Under the pieces are notes generated by a model. It did not search any database. It was not told the DNA's origin and worked only from the letters and a program-made list of their open reading frames with translations. The translations under genes and the position numbers were made by a program. A DNA stretch of 64,000 bases from SZAS-103 sp038234715 (lineage in GTDB: Bacteria; Pseudomonadota; Gammaproteobacteria; Xanthomonadales; Xanthomonadaceae): assembly GCA_038234715.1 (NCBI GenBank), contig JBBQTD010000002.1:113004-177003 (forward strand). The letters are read 5' to 3'. How positions within the stretch are numbered: the stretch's first letter is position 1; each line of letters starts with the position of its first letter. This document shows, piece after piece, positions 40,583 to 49,694 of the stretch.

Positions 40583-40954
40583 ATGACAGTCACCTGGAAC
40601 GACAACGCCCCAATTTATCGGCAGCTCAAGGAGCGCATCGTGGTGATGATGCTCGATGGGCAGCTCAAGCCGGGCGATGCCCTGCCCTCGGTGCGCCAGA
40701 TCGCGGCGGATTATCAGCTCAATCCGATCACCGTCTCGCGCGCGTACCAGGAGCTGGCCGACGAAACACTGGTTGAAAAACGAAGGGGACTTGGCATGTA
40801 CGTGACCGAAGGCGCGACCGGCAAGCTTCTGGCTTCCGAACGCGAGCGCTTCCTGCGCGAAGAGTGGCCAGCGATGGTGGAGCGCATCCAGCGGCTTGGC
40901 CTGCGCGTCGAAGACCTGCTCAAGCGCGCCAATGCGCAGGAGAAGCAATCGTGA
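40583..40954 (+). CDS. GntR-family (YtrA subfamily) repressor
   Basis: 123-residue regulator of the YtrA subfamily: an N-terminal winged helix (PIYRQLKERIVVMMLDGQLKPGDALPSVRQIAADYQLN split over residues 7-45; recognition helix TVSRAYQELADE) and a short C-terminal dimerisation helix pair instead of a large ligand domain. YtrA-type repressors usually control an adjacent ABC transporter operon in response to envelope stress or antibiotics. The stop overlaps the GTG start of the ATPase gene. Likely target sites are the palindromes at 40211 and 6433. Confidence 0.92.
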   Translation: MTVTWNDNAPIYRQLKERIVVMMLDGQLKPGDALPSVRQIAADYQLNPITVSRAYQELADETLVEKRRGLGMYVTEGATGKLLASERERFLREEWPAMVERIQRLGLRVEDLLKRANAQEKQS

Positions 40955-41808
40955 GCGCCGTGATTTCCGCCAAGGGCCTGACCAAGCGCTACGGCAAGCA
41001 GGTCGCCGTCGACAACATCACCTTCGACATCCCGGCTGGTCGCATCATCGGCCTGATCGGTCCGAATGGCTCGGGCAAGACCACCACGCTCAAGGCCGTG
41101 CTGGGTCTGATCCCCTTCGAGGGACATCTGAGCGTGCTTGGAATGGATCCATGCACCCAGCGCGACGCACTGATGCAGGACGTGTGCTTCATCGCCGACG
41201 TGGCGATCCTGCCGCGCTGGCTGCGCGTACGCGACGCGGTGGATTTCGTCGCGGGCGTGCATCCCAAGTTCGATCGCGCCAAGGCCGAACGCTACCTCAC
41301 GCACACCAAGCTCACGCCTTCGATGAAGGTCAAGCAGATGTCCAAGGGCATGATCGTGCAACTGCACCTGGCCCTGGTCATGGCGATCGACGCGAAGCTG
41401 CTGGTACTCGACGAACCAACCCTCGGCCTCGACATCCTGTTCCGCAAGCAGTTCTACCAGAACCTGCTGGAAGACTACTTCGACGAACAGAAGACCATCA
41501 TCGTCACCACCCACCAGGTCGAGGAGATCGAACACATCCTCAGCGACCTGATGTTCATCAGCGAAGGCAGGATCGTGCTGTCGGCGACGATGGACGAGAT
41601 CGGCGAGCGCTTCACCGAAGTGATGATCCCGGCCGACAGGATCGAAGCCGCCAAGGCGCTCAAGCCGATTGACGAACGCCAGGTATTCGGCAAGTCGATC
41701 ATGTTGTTTGACGGCGTGCCGCGCACGCAACTCGCGACGCTCGGAGAAACCCGCAACGTCGGCATCGCCGACCTGTTCGTCGCGACCATGAAGGGAACCT
41801 ACGCATGA
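40951..41808 (+). CDS. ABC transporter ATP-binding protein
   Basis: 285-residue ATPase of a YtrB/CcmA-like exporter. Walker A GPNGSGKTT, Q-loop region, a signature of the divergent form VKQMSKGMIVQLHLALVMA (the usual LSGGQ reads MSKGM), Walker B LLVLDEPTLGLD and the switch histidine in IIVTTHQVEEIE. The start is the GTG at 40951 overlapping the gntR stop (GTGA); a longer frame begins inside gntR. It pairs with the permease that overlaps its own stop. In YtrA-regulated operons this type of pump is linked to resistance against cell-wall agents; here the substrate is unknown. Confidence 0.93.
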   Translation: MSAVISAKGLTKRYGKQVAVDNITFDIPAGRIIGLIGPNGSGKTTTLKAVLGLIPFEGHLSVLGMDPCTQRDALMQDVCFIADVAILPRWLRVRDAVDFVAGVHPKFDRAKAERYLTHTKLTPSMKVKQMSKGMIVQLHLALVMAIDAKLLVLDEPTLGLDILFRKQFYQNLLEDYFDEQKTIIVTTHQVEEIEHILSDLMFISEGRIVLSATMDEIGERFTEVMIPADRIEAAKALKPIDERQVFGKSIMLFDGVPRTQLATLGETRNVGIADLFVATMKGTYA

Positions 41809-42794
41809 ACACCATGAAATGGCTGGTCAAACGCGAATACTGGGAGCACAAGGGGGGATTCTTCTGGGCGCCGGTGGTCGTGGCCGCGATCATGGCCTTC
41901 TTCATCACCGCCAGCATCGTCTCGGTCGCGGTGATGGGGAGCAGGCACGGCTTCGAGACGAGGGTCGTCAATGGCACGACCGTGTCCTCGGTCACGCGGC
42001 TGTCGAGCCTGATGACTCCCGAGCAGCAGAGCGAAGCCGCAACCGGCATCGCCAACGGATACATGGGAGCCTCTGCGCCGTTGTTCATGGTGCTCGGCTT
42101 CGTGGTGTTCTTCTTCTGCCTCGGCGCGATGTTCGACGAGCGCAAGGATCGCAGCGTGCTGTTCTGGAAGTCGCTACCAATCTCCGACAGCGCAACCGTG
42201 CTGTCGAAGGTCGCGATTGCGCTGATCGTCGCACCGCTGATCACCCTGGCCGTTGCCACCGTGATGTCATTGATCTTGCTGGTGGTGATGTGCATCACCT
42301 CGGCGGCGTTGGGCCTGCACATGCTGGGGCAGGTGTTCGGCGACCCGGGGCTGTACCTCGCCCCGTTCGAGCTCGCCGCGATGCTCCCGGTGTACATATT
42401 GTGGGCGCTTCCCACCATCGGCTGGCTGATGATGGTTTCCGCATGGGCCCGCACCAAACCGTTCCTGTGGGCCGTCGGTGTCCCGCTGCTGACAGGTGCA
42501 CTGTTGAGCTGGTTCAACGCGATGTTCGGATTCGGCTGGAAAATCGGATGGTTCTGGCAGAACATCGTTGGCCGCGGCCTGCTTAGCGTGATGCCAGGCA
42601 CCTGGTTCACCAGCGGGGGAATGGCCAATGCGCGCGACCTTACGCAAGGCATGCAGAATCATGTCGACATGGGCATCTTGTTGTCGCACTCGTGGCAGGC
42701 TTTCGCAACCGCGGATATGTGGATAGGCGTTGCGGCTGGCGCGGCCATGATCTACGCCACCATTCGCCTGCGCCGCTGGCGGGACGAAGGCTGA
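41805..42794 (+). CDS. ABC transporter permease (ABC-2 type)
   Basis: 329-residue inner-membrane protein with about six hydrophobic helices, the first at residues 18-40 (APVVVAAIMAFFITASIVSVAVM) and the second near 85-105 (PLFMVLGFVVFFFCLGAMFDE). The helix-loop ERKDRSVLFWKSLPISDSATVLSK is the classic ABC-2 coupling segment following the second helix. ATGA overlap with the ATPase gene confirms a functional pair. A single permease gene implies a homodimer. The next gene starts 214 bases later, without a terminator that I can identify. Confidence 0.92.
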   Translation: MNTMKWLVKREYWEHKGGFFWAPVVVAAIMAFFITASIVSVAVMGSRHGFETRVVNGTTVSSVTRLSSLMTPEQQSEAATGIANGYMGASAPLFMVLGFVVFFFCLGAMFDERKDRSVLFWKSLPISDSATVLSKVAIALIVAPLITLAVATVMSLILLVVMCITSAALGLHMLGQVFGDPGLYLAPFELAAMLPVYILWALPTIGWLMMVSAWARTKPFLWAVGVPLLTGALLSWFNAMFGFGWKIGWFWQNIVGRGLLSVMPGTWFTSGGMANARDLTQGMQNHVDMGILLSHSWQAFATADMWIGVAAGAAMIYATIRLRRWRDEG

Positions 42795-43008
42795 AAAGCG
42801 GCGTCCATGACCAGCCAGTGGCTGATCGAGGCGCCCTGAAGGCCCACAGCATGAGCAAAACAAGACACTGCCAGGTTGGGCATGGATGCCGAACCTGCCA
42901 GCTCCCTCCCGCAGCACTGCGTGACATTCGTCAATGGCCCGCTCCGCATTTTCATCGCGTCATCAGATGAACTGCCAAGGTCATACCCGCGCTCCGAAGG
43001 ACATCACC

Positions 43009-43542
43009 ATGAAATCCATCTCCGCTCGATGCCTAGCCATTGCCTTCGCCTTCACCCTCGCCGGCTGCGACGAAGGCATCACCATCGGCGACGGTAGCGG
43101 CATGCAGAGCATCCGCTTCCACGACGGCAGCATCGCGATCCACAAGAGCGGCGGGCCCGAGGCGGACATCACCGCCGCTGGCGACCTGAGCATCGGTGGC
43201 AGGCCGGTCGCAGTGACTCCCGCGCAGCGCGATCTGCTCAAGCAGTACTACATGCAGGTCCTTCAGGTGCGCACGGACGGCATCGCGATCGGCAAGGCGG
43301 GCGCGGCGATGGCGGGTCATGCGGTAGGCAGCGTCGTGTCGGGACTGGCGCATGGCAATCCCGACAGCATCGGTCCGGCCATTGACGCGCGCGCGGAACA
43401 GATCAAGGCAAAGGCCTTGGTCGTGTGCAACGAAGCCACCGCACTGCGCACGCAGCAGAACGCCATTGCGAGCGCGGTGCCGGCCTTCGGGCCCTATGCA
43501 TCGATCAAGGCCACCGACGGCGATTCCTGCCGAACACATTGA
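43009..43542 (+). CDS. DUF2884 (YggN-like) lipoprotein
   Basis: 177 residues. Lipoprotein signal MKSISARCLAIAFAFTLAGC with lipobox LAGC. The mature part (QSIRFHDGSIAIHKSGGPEADI, then GDLSIGGRPVAVTPAQRDLL, LLKQYYMQVLQVRTDGIAIG) follows the pattern of the DUF2884/YggN family of periplasmic proteins of unknown role. It is preceded by GAAGGACATC as ribosome site. It lies downstream of the ABC genes on the same strand and is followed by the GSGD-repeat protein, an arrangement that suggests an envelope-stress locus. Assignment to the family is by motif recall. Confidence 0.78.
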   Translation: MKSISARCLAIAFAFTLAGCDEGITIGDGSGMQSIRFHDGSIAIHKSGGPEADITAAGDLSIGGRPVAVTPAQRDLLKQYYMQVLQVRTDGIAIGKAGAAMAGHAVGSVVSGLAHGNPDSIGPAIDARAEQIKAKALVVCNEATALRTQQNAIASAVPAFGPYASIKATDGDSCRTH

Positions 43543-43623
43543 CTGGCGCATCGCCCACTGCAACCAACCCGGCAGGCGGCGCATCCATCACTACGACTGC
43601 CCTGCCACCCGAGGATCACGATC

Positions 43624-44397
43624 ATGTGGAAACTTCTGGCCTGCACCCTGCTGCTGACACCGACGCTTGCGCATGCCGCCGAGGCCTGCAAGTTCACCGC
43701 TCCGCGCAATGCCACCCTCGATTTCGCCGGCGTGCACACGCTGGTCATCGAACTGCACCAGCACAACCTGCACCTCGACGGCGGTCCGACGGCTAGCGGG
43801 CAAGTCCACGGGCGCGCGTGCGCGAGCTCCGAGGACCGACTGGACGCCCTGCAGATCGTCCAGCATCGCGAAGGCGATCGCCTCATTGTCGAAGCAAAGG
43901 ACGACAACAGGTCCTGGAGTGGCATCAGCCTGTTCGGCGATCACTACGACTACCTTGATCTGCAAGTCGACATCCCCGCCAACGTCGCGATCGAACTCAA
44001 CGTGGGTTCGGGCGACGCGAACGTGAAGAACGTCGCCGAACTCGCCGCCCACGTCGGCTCGGGTGACCTGCAGGTCAACGGCGTGCACGGCCGCTTCGGC
44101 GTCCACGTCGGATCGGGCGACATCAAGGCCGAGGACGTCGGCGAGACCCATGTCGACTCGGTCGGTTCCGGAGACTTCACCGTCAATCGCGTGCGTGGCG
44201 ATGTGCACGTGGGCAGTGTTGGATCCGGCGACGTCGACCTGCGCGCCGTCGGCGGTAGCGTCGACGTGGGATCGATCGGTTCGGGCGAGTTGCGCGTCAA
44301 CGGCGTCGCGCACGATCTGCACGTCGCGAGCGTCGGCAGCGGCGACATTTCGCACTCCGCAGTTGCGGGAAAAGTGGATATCCCGAAGCAGGACTGA
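43624..44397 (+). CDS. exported DUF4097/DUF2807-like beta-helix protein
   Basis: 257 residues with signal peptide MWKLLACTLLLTPTLAHAAE. The mature part first has an RNA-shadowless beta region (VHTLVIELHQHNLHLDGG), then a series of short beta turns in which (V/I)GSGD recurs about every 18-20 residues (NVGSGDANVKN, HVGSGDLQVNG, HVGSGDIKAED, SVGSGDFTVNR, SVGSGDVDLRA, SIGSGELRVNG, SVGSGDISHS). This is the hallmark of the putative head-GIN/DUF4097 adhesin-like family, a right-handed beta-helix. Such genes commonly accompany YtrA/ABC operons. Its own function is unknown. Confidence 0.82.
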   Translation: MWKLLACTLLLTPTLAHAAEACKFTAPRNATLDFAGVHTLVIELHQHNLHLDGGPTASGQVHGRACASSEDRLDALQIVQHREGDRLIVEAKDDNRSWSGISLFGDHYDYLDLQVDIPANVAIELNVGSGDANVKNVAELAAHVGSGDLQVNGVHGRFGVHVGSGDIKAEDVGETHVDSVGSGDFTVNRVRGDVHVGSVGSGDVDLRAVGGSVDVGSIGSGELRVNGVAHDLHVASVGSGDISHSAVAGKVDIPKQD

Positions 44398-44430
44398 ATC
44401 TTGGCCCATGAGCTGCAAACTGAAATCAAA

Positions 44431-44448
44431 CGCCCCGGCTCCGGGGCG
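44431..44448 (+). terminator. hairpin after the GSGD-repeat gene
   Basis: Eight-base arms CGCCCCGG and CCGGGGCG (two-base centre) 33 bases past the stop, followed by CCATTGTTCCTT, a weak T-rich tail. Probable end of the gntR-ABC transcript. Confidence 0.5.
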
Positions 44449-44604
44449 CCATTGTTCCTTCGGCCAACCCAATTCGCGACAGAACGCAACGTTCGGGCCG
44501 ACCGAATCCATCTGGCGACTTGGCCCCATCAGCTTTTCAGGAAAATCTGTCGGGCGTCGAGCGGCATCTTCCCGCCCAGTTTGTCCGTCGGCTCGCCGGT
44601 AAAG

Positions 44605-45189
44605 TTCGGCTGCCAGCTCCTGAAGAACGTCTGCCTGCCGACGCGGCGACCTAGTTGGGCGGAAGATGACCTCGGTCAGCCGGCAATGGACTTCCGCCGT
44701 TCCATCGCGCCAATCGGGCCGCCCATCAGGCAACTCCGGTAGATCTTCAAGCAACTCCGGTGGTCCTTATAGCAACTCCATTCGTCCTTCGAGCAACTCC
44801 GGTAGCTCCTGAAGCAACTCCGCCAGCTCTTGAAGCTACTCCGATAGCCCTTCAAGCCACTCCGCCGGCTCTCAAGTCCACTCCACCAGCTTGTGAGTCT
44901 CTCTACTGGAGTGGCTATCCACTCCACCAGCCTGCCAGGCCGCTCCATTAGCCTGCAATGCAACTCGGTTGGCCTTCCAGGCAACTCCACCAGCATGGCG
45001 CTCCACTCCAGCAGCCTGCAGGTCCACTCCGCTAGCATTGCTATCGGATCGGCGAGTGCCCGCTCGAATCGGTTGGCCTGTCGAGCCACTCCTGCGGCTT
45101 GTCGATCCATTCGGTTGGCTTGGACCTCGACTCCACCGGCCTTCCACGCGACTCGGCTGGCTTGCCAGTCCAATCTGCTGGCTTGCACC
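44605..45189. repeat. 21-base-period tandem array (array 3), about 22 clear units plus decayed ones
   Basis: Convergent space between the GSGD-repeat gene and the 2H phosphoesterase. A core CTCC or CTCGG recurs at 44734, 44755, 44776, 44797, 44818, 44839, 44860, 44881, 44902, 44922, 44943, 44964, 44985, 45006, 45027, 45048, 45068, 45089, 45110, 45131, 45152 and 45173, i.e. every 21 bases with only two one-base slips. Unit pattern: (g/c)(c/a)ACTCC-n3-AGC-CT-n-CAAG. Weaker in-phase units run back to about 44605: a GCCAGCTC-TGAAG block at 44612 lies exactly 210 bases from its best match at 44822. One unit is inverted and forms the hairpin TGGAGTGG/CCACTCCA (44907-44926). The stretch 44449-44604 shows nothing recognisable. 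Confidence 0.88.
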
Positions 45190-45265
45190 CACCATCAACG
45201 AGCAAACGGACTTTCTCGGCAGCGATCGAGTTCGTTTCACGCTGTCGCGCGAGTCCGTTTCCGAT

Positions 45266-45907
45266 TCATGCGTTCGGTAGTTGCCGGGTGCCAAGGATGC
45301 AGTAGGTGTTCCTGCCGAGCAGGCTATGCACCAGCGCGACTTCGCGCACAGGCCACAGGATGGGCCTGATCGGGATGGGAGCAGGCGGCAGGCGATCGGC
45401 GTGGAACAAGGTTAGATGAGGACTAAAGCCTGGCTCGAGCCAGCGCGAGAATCCCGCGGCCTCGAACAAGCCGCGCGATTCACGCCATAGCGCGTGCACG
45501 CCCGGCGAGGCGCAGTGCAGAACGATCGGGTAGTGCCGTGACTCACCGGGAAAACCGGTGATCCGGTCCAGTACCATCGTCCAGGGCGGAGACTTTATCT
45601 GCGCCATCGCCGCGAGCGCCGCGTCGACCGTTTCGGGCCCAAGCTCGGCATGATCTCCCAGGTGATGCACCGTCACATGCAGGCGCGAGGGATGCTGCGG
45701 TGTCGCGCGCAATGCCTGGTCGCGCAGGTAGCCGTGCGCGACATTGCCAATCGTGAGTTGCGCCGTTGCGTCCGGGAAGATCCCGAGGAACAGCCGATCC
45801 TTGGCAGCAGGCTCCGCGATGACTTGTGGAGACGGATGCGCAAGGCCGGGAAGCCCTGGATCGATGGCCATCACGTGATTGTCCCCGTCGATCGAGCCAT
45901 GCGGCAA
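45266..45907 (-). CDS. thpR: 2'-5' RNA ligase family 2H phosphoesterase (ThpR-like)
   Basis: 213 residues, cytosolic. Two HxT motifs, the signature of the 2H superfamily: LHVTVHHLGD near residue 77 and SPHLTLFHAD near residue 165, spaced as in bacterial RNA 2',3'-cyclic phosphodiesterases. RLFLGIFPDATAQ is the usual beginning of the domain. The likely activity is opening 2',3'-cyclic phosphates at RNA ends or joining tRNA halves in vitro. The start may be at 45907 or at the Met 12 codons later. Convergent with array 3, upstream of which no other gene lies. Confidence 0.88.
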   Translation of the reverse strand: MPHGSIDGDNHVMAIDPGLPGLAHPSPQVIAEPAAKDRLFLGIFPDATAQLTIGNVAHGYLRDQALRATPQHPSRLHVTVHHLGDHAELGPETVDAALAAMAQIKSPPWTMVLDRITGFPGESRHYPIVLHCASPGVHALWRESRGLFEAAGFSRWLEPGFSPHLTLFHADRLPPAPIPIRPILWPVREVALVHSLLGRNTYCILGTRQLPNA

Positions 45908-46020
45908 GGATGCGCCCGATTCGCCCGGCGATGTTCATGCGACTGCATTCCAGCCCTCCAGCCATGGGCCGACAATCACGGACCGACTGTTTCCCCAAGC
46001 CCAACGCGCGCGTGTGTGCG

Positions 46021-46878
46021 TCAATCCTGCAATGCCGCTTCCTCGCGCCCCTGCTGGCGGATGATCGCTTCCTGGCGGGCGTCCTCGATGGACGCCATCA
46101 CAGCGCGCACGTCGGCCTTGCGGTTGTCGAACTTGAAGTGGCCGGTCAGGGCAGTGTCGGGTTTGAGTTCGCCTTTTTCGTACAGCGCCCACATCTCCTC
46201 ACCGTAGTGGGTGTTGGCAAGTTCGGGGGCGAAGCGGCTGAGGCTGTCGCGCAGGTTGTGCACGTCGCGCAACAGCATCGCGCGGGCGGCGTTGTTGCCG
46301 GCGGCGCTGACGACCTGCGGGAAGTCGATGATCACCGGGCCCTCCGCCGCCACCAGCACGTTGTACTCCGACAGGTCGCCGTGGATCATGCCCAGGCACA
46401 GCATGCGCACCACGTCGGCCATCAGGTCGTGGTGGTACCAGCGCGCGAGCTCGGGGATCAGGTCCACTTCGCCCAGCCGCGGTGCGCTGCGGCCATCGTC
46501 GTCGGTGACCAGGTCCATCAGCAGCACGCCGTGGAAGAAACCGTGCGGCTTCGGCACGCGCACGCCGGCGTCAGCGAGCCGATACAGAGCGTCCACCTCG
46601 GTGTTTTTCCAGGCGGTCTCCTGTTCCTTGCGGCCGAATTTCGTGGCCTTGCCGATCGCGCGCGCCTGCCTGCTGCCGCGCACCTTGCGGCCTTCCTGGT
46701 ATTGCACGCGCGCCTGGAAACTGCGCTGCGCCATGTCCTTGTAGACCTTCGCGCAACGGATCTCGTCGCCCGAGCGCACCACGTAGACGGCGGCTTCCTT
46801 GCCGCTCTTGAGCGGGCGCAGGACCGCGTCGATCACGCCGTCGTCGATCAGGGGCTGCAGGCCGGCCGGGATTTTCAT
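46021..46878 (-). CDS. RIO-type serine protein kinase
   Basis: 285-residue atypical protein kinase of the RIO family (bacterial PA4780-like). ATP-binding flexible loop SGKEAAVYVVRSGDEIRCAKVYK (split around residue 25-45, with the invariant Lys in CAKVYK), hinge GVLLMDLV, catalytic loop MIHGDLSEYNVLV with Asp and Asn, and metal-binding PVIIDFPQ. The substrate in bacteria is not known. Upstream (46879-47137) there is a short duplicated stretch: AGCGATCTGGTCA-like sequence at 46912 and 46942, 30 bases apart. Confidence 0.92.
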   Translation of the reverse strand: MKIPAGLQPLIDDGVIDAVLRPLKSGKEAAVYVVRSGDEIRCAKVYKDMAQRSFQARVQYQEGRKVRGSRQARAIGKATKFGRKEQETAWKNTEVDALYRLADAGVRVPKPHGFFHGVLLMDLVTDDDGRSAPRLGEVDLIPELARWYHHDLMADVVRMLCLGMIHGDLSEYNVLVAAEGPVIIDFPQVVSAAGNNAARAMLLRDVHNLRDSLSRFAPELANTHYGEEMWALYEKGELKPDTALTGHFKFDNRKADVRAVMASIEDARQEAIIRQQGREEAALQD

Positions 46879-47137
46879 CGGGCAGGTCGACCCAGCGCTG
46901 AAGTGCGCAAGTGCGATCTGGTCAGGCCTGGAATGGCTGGAAGCGATCTGGTCAAGTCTGGTTTCATCGGGGCTGCGTATTTTGTCCGTCGCACGTCTTC
47001 AATGCGGATTTCATCGCAAATCGGAATCTGCAAATGTGGGAGAGTCGCCATTATCGTCGATTGGCGTGCGTCAAATCGTAACGGGCGTTCAGCTGCGCCC
47101 GACGGACCCTTGGCGAACCAAGTAAAATACGATCGAC

Positions 47138-48538
47138 ATGGAAAAAGAAACGCCGCTTCCCCTCCACCACGTCATGGACCTCCTGCTCGACGCGATCTGT
47201 ATCGTCGATGCCCAGGGACACGTTGTTTTCGCCAGTGCCGCGACCGAACGCATTTTCGGCTACGCACCGGAGGAAATGGTCGGCCGGTCGATGATCGCCT
47301 TGGTCCATCCCGACGACGTGCCGAAGACCTTGCAGGCGGCTGCCGAAATCAAGGCCGGCATGCCCAAGACGCATTTCGAGAACCGTTACATTCGCAAGGA
47401 TGGCCGGGTCGTGCATGTCATGTGGTCGGCACGCTGGTCGGAAGCCGACCAGGTACGCATCTCCGTGGCGCGCGACGTGACCGAACTCAAGCGCGCGGAA
47501 TCGATGGAACACGCCCTGCACGCGATCTCGGAAGCCGCGCACGCGGCGGAAGACCTGCTTGCCGTGTTCCGCGGCATCCACGAGATCATCGGCGGGCTGC
47601 TGCCAGCGCTCAACTTCTTCGTGGCCCTGTACGACAGGAAGAAGGATGAACTGACCTTTCCATACTACGTCGATCAATTCGACCACGCGCCGGCGCCTCG
47701 CAAGCTCGACTCCAGCCCGACCCTCAGCGCGATTGTCATCCGCACTGGGCAGGCCCTGCTGGTGACGCCGGAATCGCGCGGACCGCTCGAACATGTCGAT
47801 CGCATCGTCGGCAGCGATTCCATCGACTGGCTGGGCGTTCCCCTGATTTCGCAAAAAGGCGTGATCGGTGCGCTGGTGGTGCAAAGTTATTCGGGCGACG
47901 TGCGCTATACCGAAAAGGACAAGGTGCTGCTGCAGTTCGTCTCCACCCAGGTCGCCGCCGCGATCGAGCGCAAGCAGATCGAAACCCTGTTGCAGCACAT
48001 GGCGCGGCACGACGTGCTGACCGGCCTGCCCAACCGCCAGTTGTTCGACGATCGCCTGCAGACCGCGCTTTCGATCGCGCGTCGCAACAATGGGCAGCTT
48101 GCCCTGCTCTATATCGACCTGGACAAGTTCAAGCAGGTCAACGATTCGTTCGGCCACCTTGTCGGCGACCTGTTGTTGCAGGAGGTCGCGCATCGGATCA
48201 CCGGGTGCCTGCGCGAATCGGACACGGTCGGGCGCATGGGCGGCGACGAGTTCCTGGTGTTGCTCAACGATCTTCCGTCGCCAGGCGACGCGCAGATCGT
48301 CGCCGAGAAGATCCGGGTCGCGCTCAACCGACCATTCGGTCTTGCCGGGCACGCGTTGCAGATCGCATCGAGCATCGGGATAGCGATCTATCCGGAGCAT
48401 GGCGAGGAAAAAGAGCACCTGATGAAACACGCCGATGAAGCGATGTACGGCGCCAAGAAAGCTGGCGGAAACCGGCTGCTCACCGCACCGTTGCTGAGGC
48501 CCATCAGTTCAATACCGCGGACTGCGGCTTCCGGCTAG
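47138..48538 (+). CDS. diguanylate cyclase with PAS and GAF sensor domains
   Basis: 466 residues, no membrane segment. Residues 8-125: PAS domain (DAICIVDAQGHVVFASAATERIFGYAPEEMVGRS) with a PAC tail. Residues 130-280: GAF-like domain (SEAAHAAEDLLAVFRGIHEII; GVPLISQKGVIGALVVQS is the usual motif). Residues 295-460: GGDEF domain with DVLTGLPNRQLF and the intact active-site motif RMGGDEFLVLL. RESD five residues before it matches the RxxD inhibitory I-site, so c-di-GMP feedback is expected. No EAL domain. The protein should make c-di-GMP in response to a cytosolic signal. Monocistronic. Confidence 0.94.
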   Translation: MEKETPLPLHHVMDLLLDAICIVDAQGHVVFASAATERIFGYAPEEMVGRSMIALVHPDDVPKTLQAAAEIKAGMPKTHFENRYIRKDGRVVHVMWSARWSEADQVRISVARDVTELKRAESMEHALHAISEAAHAAEDLLAVFRGIHEIIGGLLPALNFFVALYDRKKDELTFPYYVDQFDHAPAPRKLDSSPTLSAIVIRTGQALLVTPESRGPLEHVDRIVGSDSIDWLGVPLISQKGVIGALVVQSYSGDVRYTEKDKVLLQFVSTQVAAAIERKQIETLLQHMARHDVLTGLPNRQLFDDRLQTALSIARRNNGQLALLYIDLDKFKQVNDSFGHLVGDLLLQEVAHRITGCLRESDTVGRMGGDEFLVLLNDLPSPGDAQIVAEKIRVALNRPFGLAGHALQIASSIGIAIYPEHGEEKEHLMKHADEAMYGAKKAGGNRLLTAPLLRPISSIPRTAASG

Positions 48539-48586
48539 ACCTGCGCCAGGGAATACGGAACGGACGTGTCCTCGCTCCTCCGCATT

Positions 48587-49678
48587 TCAGATACCCGGTG
48601 ACAGCCCGACGTTGAGCCGTCGCCTGGTCGGAAACGCATGCCGGAAAATGCGGCCGAGCACGCCCGCGTACTGCTTCCAGAATCCGCCGGTGTTGTAGTG
48701 CACGCCGTAGCGCGTGCAGATATCCCGCACGCGCGGCGCGATTTGCGCATAGCGCGTTGCCGGCAGGTCCGGATACAGGTGGTGTTCGATCTGCCGGCTC
48801 AATTGTCCTGTCATCAGGTGGAACAGGCGGCTGCCTTCGAGATTGCCCGATCCCTGGATCTGCCGCAGGTACGATTGGCCGCGCGTTTCGTTCGCGGCTT
48901 CCTTCACGGTGTAGGTCTGCACGTTTTCGGTGAAGTGCCCGCAGAAGATGATCGCGTTCGTCCACAGGTTGCGGATCAGGTTCGCAGCGAGATTGCCAAG
49001 CAACACGCGTGGCCACTGCCAGAACGCCAGCGCGGGAAACAGGACGTAGTCCTTGAACAGCTGGCGTCCGGCCTTGCGCAGGAATGGGCGTACCCGCTGG
49101 CGGAACTCGGCTTTTTGCATGCGACCCTTCAGGAAGCGGCCGATCTTGACGTCATGGATCGCGACCCCCCACTGGAAATTCATGGCCAGCATCAGGTACC
49201 ACAATGGCTGCAACAGGTTGAATTTCGACCAGCGCTGCTGCTCGCTCAAGCGCAGCATGCCGTAACCGAAGTCGTGGTCCTTGCCGATGATGTTGGTGTG
49301 GTCGTGGTGTTCGACATTGTGCGAATGCCGCCAGTGGTCGCCATCGCAGACGATGTCCCACTCGTAGGTTTGCGAGTTCAACGACGGATCGTTCATCCAG
49401 TCGTACTGGCCATGCATCACGTTGTGGCCGATTTCCATGTTCTCCATGATCTTCGCCGAGGCCAGCCCGATCACGCCGCCGACCCAACTGATTGGCCCGA
49501 TGCCGAACATCAACATCGCGCGTCCGCCGATCGCCAACCCCTGCACGATGTGGCGCATGCGATGGATGTGCCGTGCGTCGCGCTCGCCGATGTCGGCGAG
49601 CACTTCGAGGCGCAACCCATCGAGCTCGGCTTCGAAGCGGGCGAGCGCGTCGGAGTCCATCCTGGCTTTGACAATCAT
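48587..49678 (-). CDS. desB: acyl-lipid/acyl-CoA fatty acid desaturase (DesB-like)
   Basis: Membrane di-iron desaturase, 363 residues. Three histidine boxes: GHNVMHGQ (about residue 83), HNVEHHDH (about 118) and QIEHHLYPDLP (about 318). Several hydrophobic helices lie between. The ATG at 49678 has AGGAGG eight bases upstream; an in-frame ATG further up is not needed. It lies 16 bases after its electron donor gene (desC), with the DesT-type repressor divergent from them. In Pseudomonas, DesCB desaturates exogenous saturated acyl-CoA; the same is likely here. Confidence 0.93.
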   Translation of the reverse strand: MIVKARMDSDALARFEAELDGLRLEVLADIGERDARHIHRMRHIVQGLAIGGRAMLMFGIGPISWVGGVIGLASAKIMENMEIGHNVMHGQYDWMNDPSLNSQTYEWDIVCDGDHWRHSHNVEHHDHTNIIGKDHDFGYGMLRLSEQQRWSKFNLLQPLWYLMLAMNFQWGVAIHDVKIGRFLKGRMQKAEFRQRVRPFLRKAGRQLFKDYVLFPALAFWQWPRVLLGNLAANLIRNLWTNAIIFCGHFTENVQTYTVKEAANETRGQSYLRQIQGSGNLEGSRLFHLMTGQLSRQIEHHLYPDLPATRYAQIAPRVRDICTRYGVHYNTGGFWKQYAGVLGRIFRHAFPTRRRLNVGLSPGI

Positions 49679-49694
49679 GGTCGCTTCCTCCTGG

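Noticed and set aside
44401..44742. Small plus-strand gene after the GSGD-repeat gene
   Set aside because: It runs through the terminator hairpin and into array 3, lacks a ribosome site and has no protein-like features.
46900..46965. A fifth 21-base-period array
   Set aside because: The repeated CTGG/GATCTGGTCA segments are 30 bases apart and only two copies are present, so no periodic array can be claimed.
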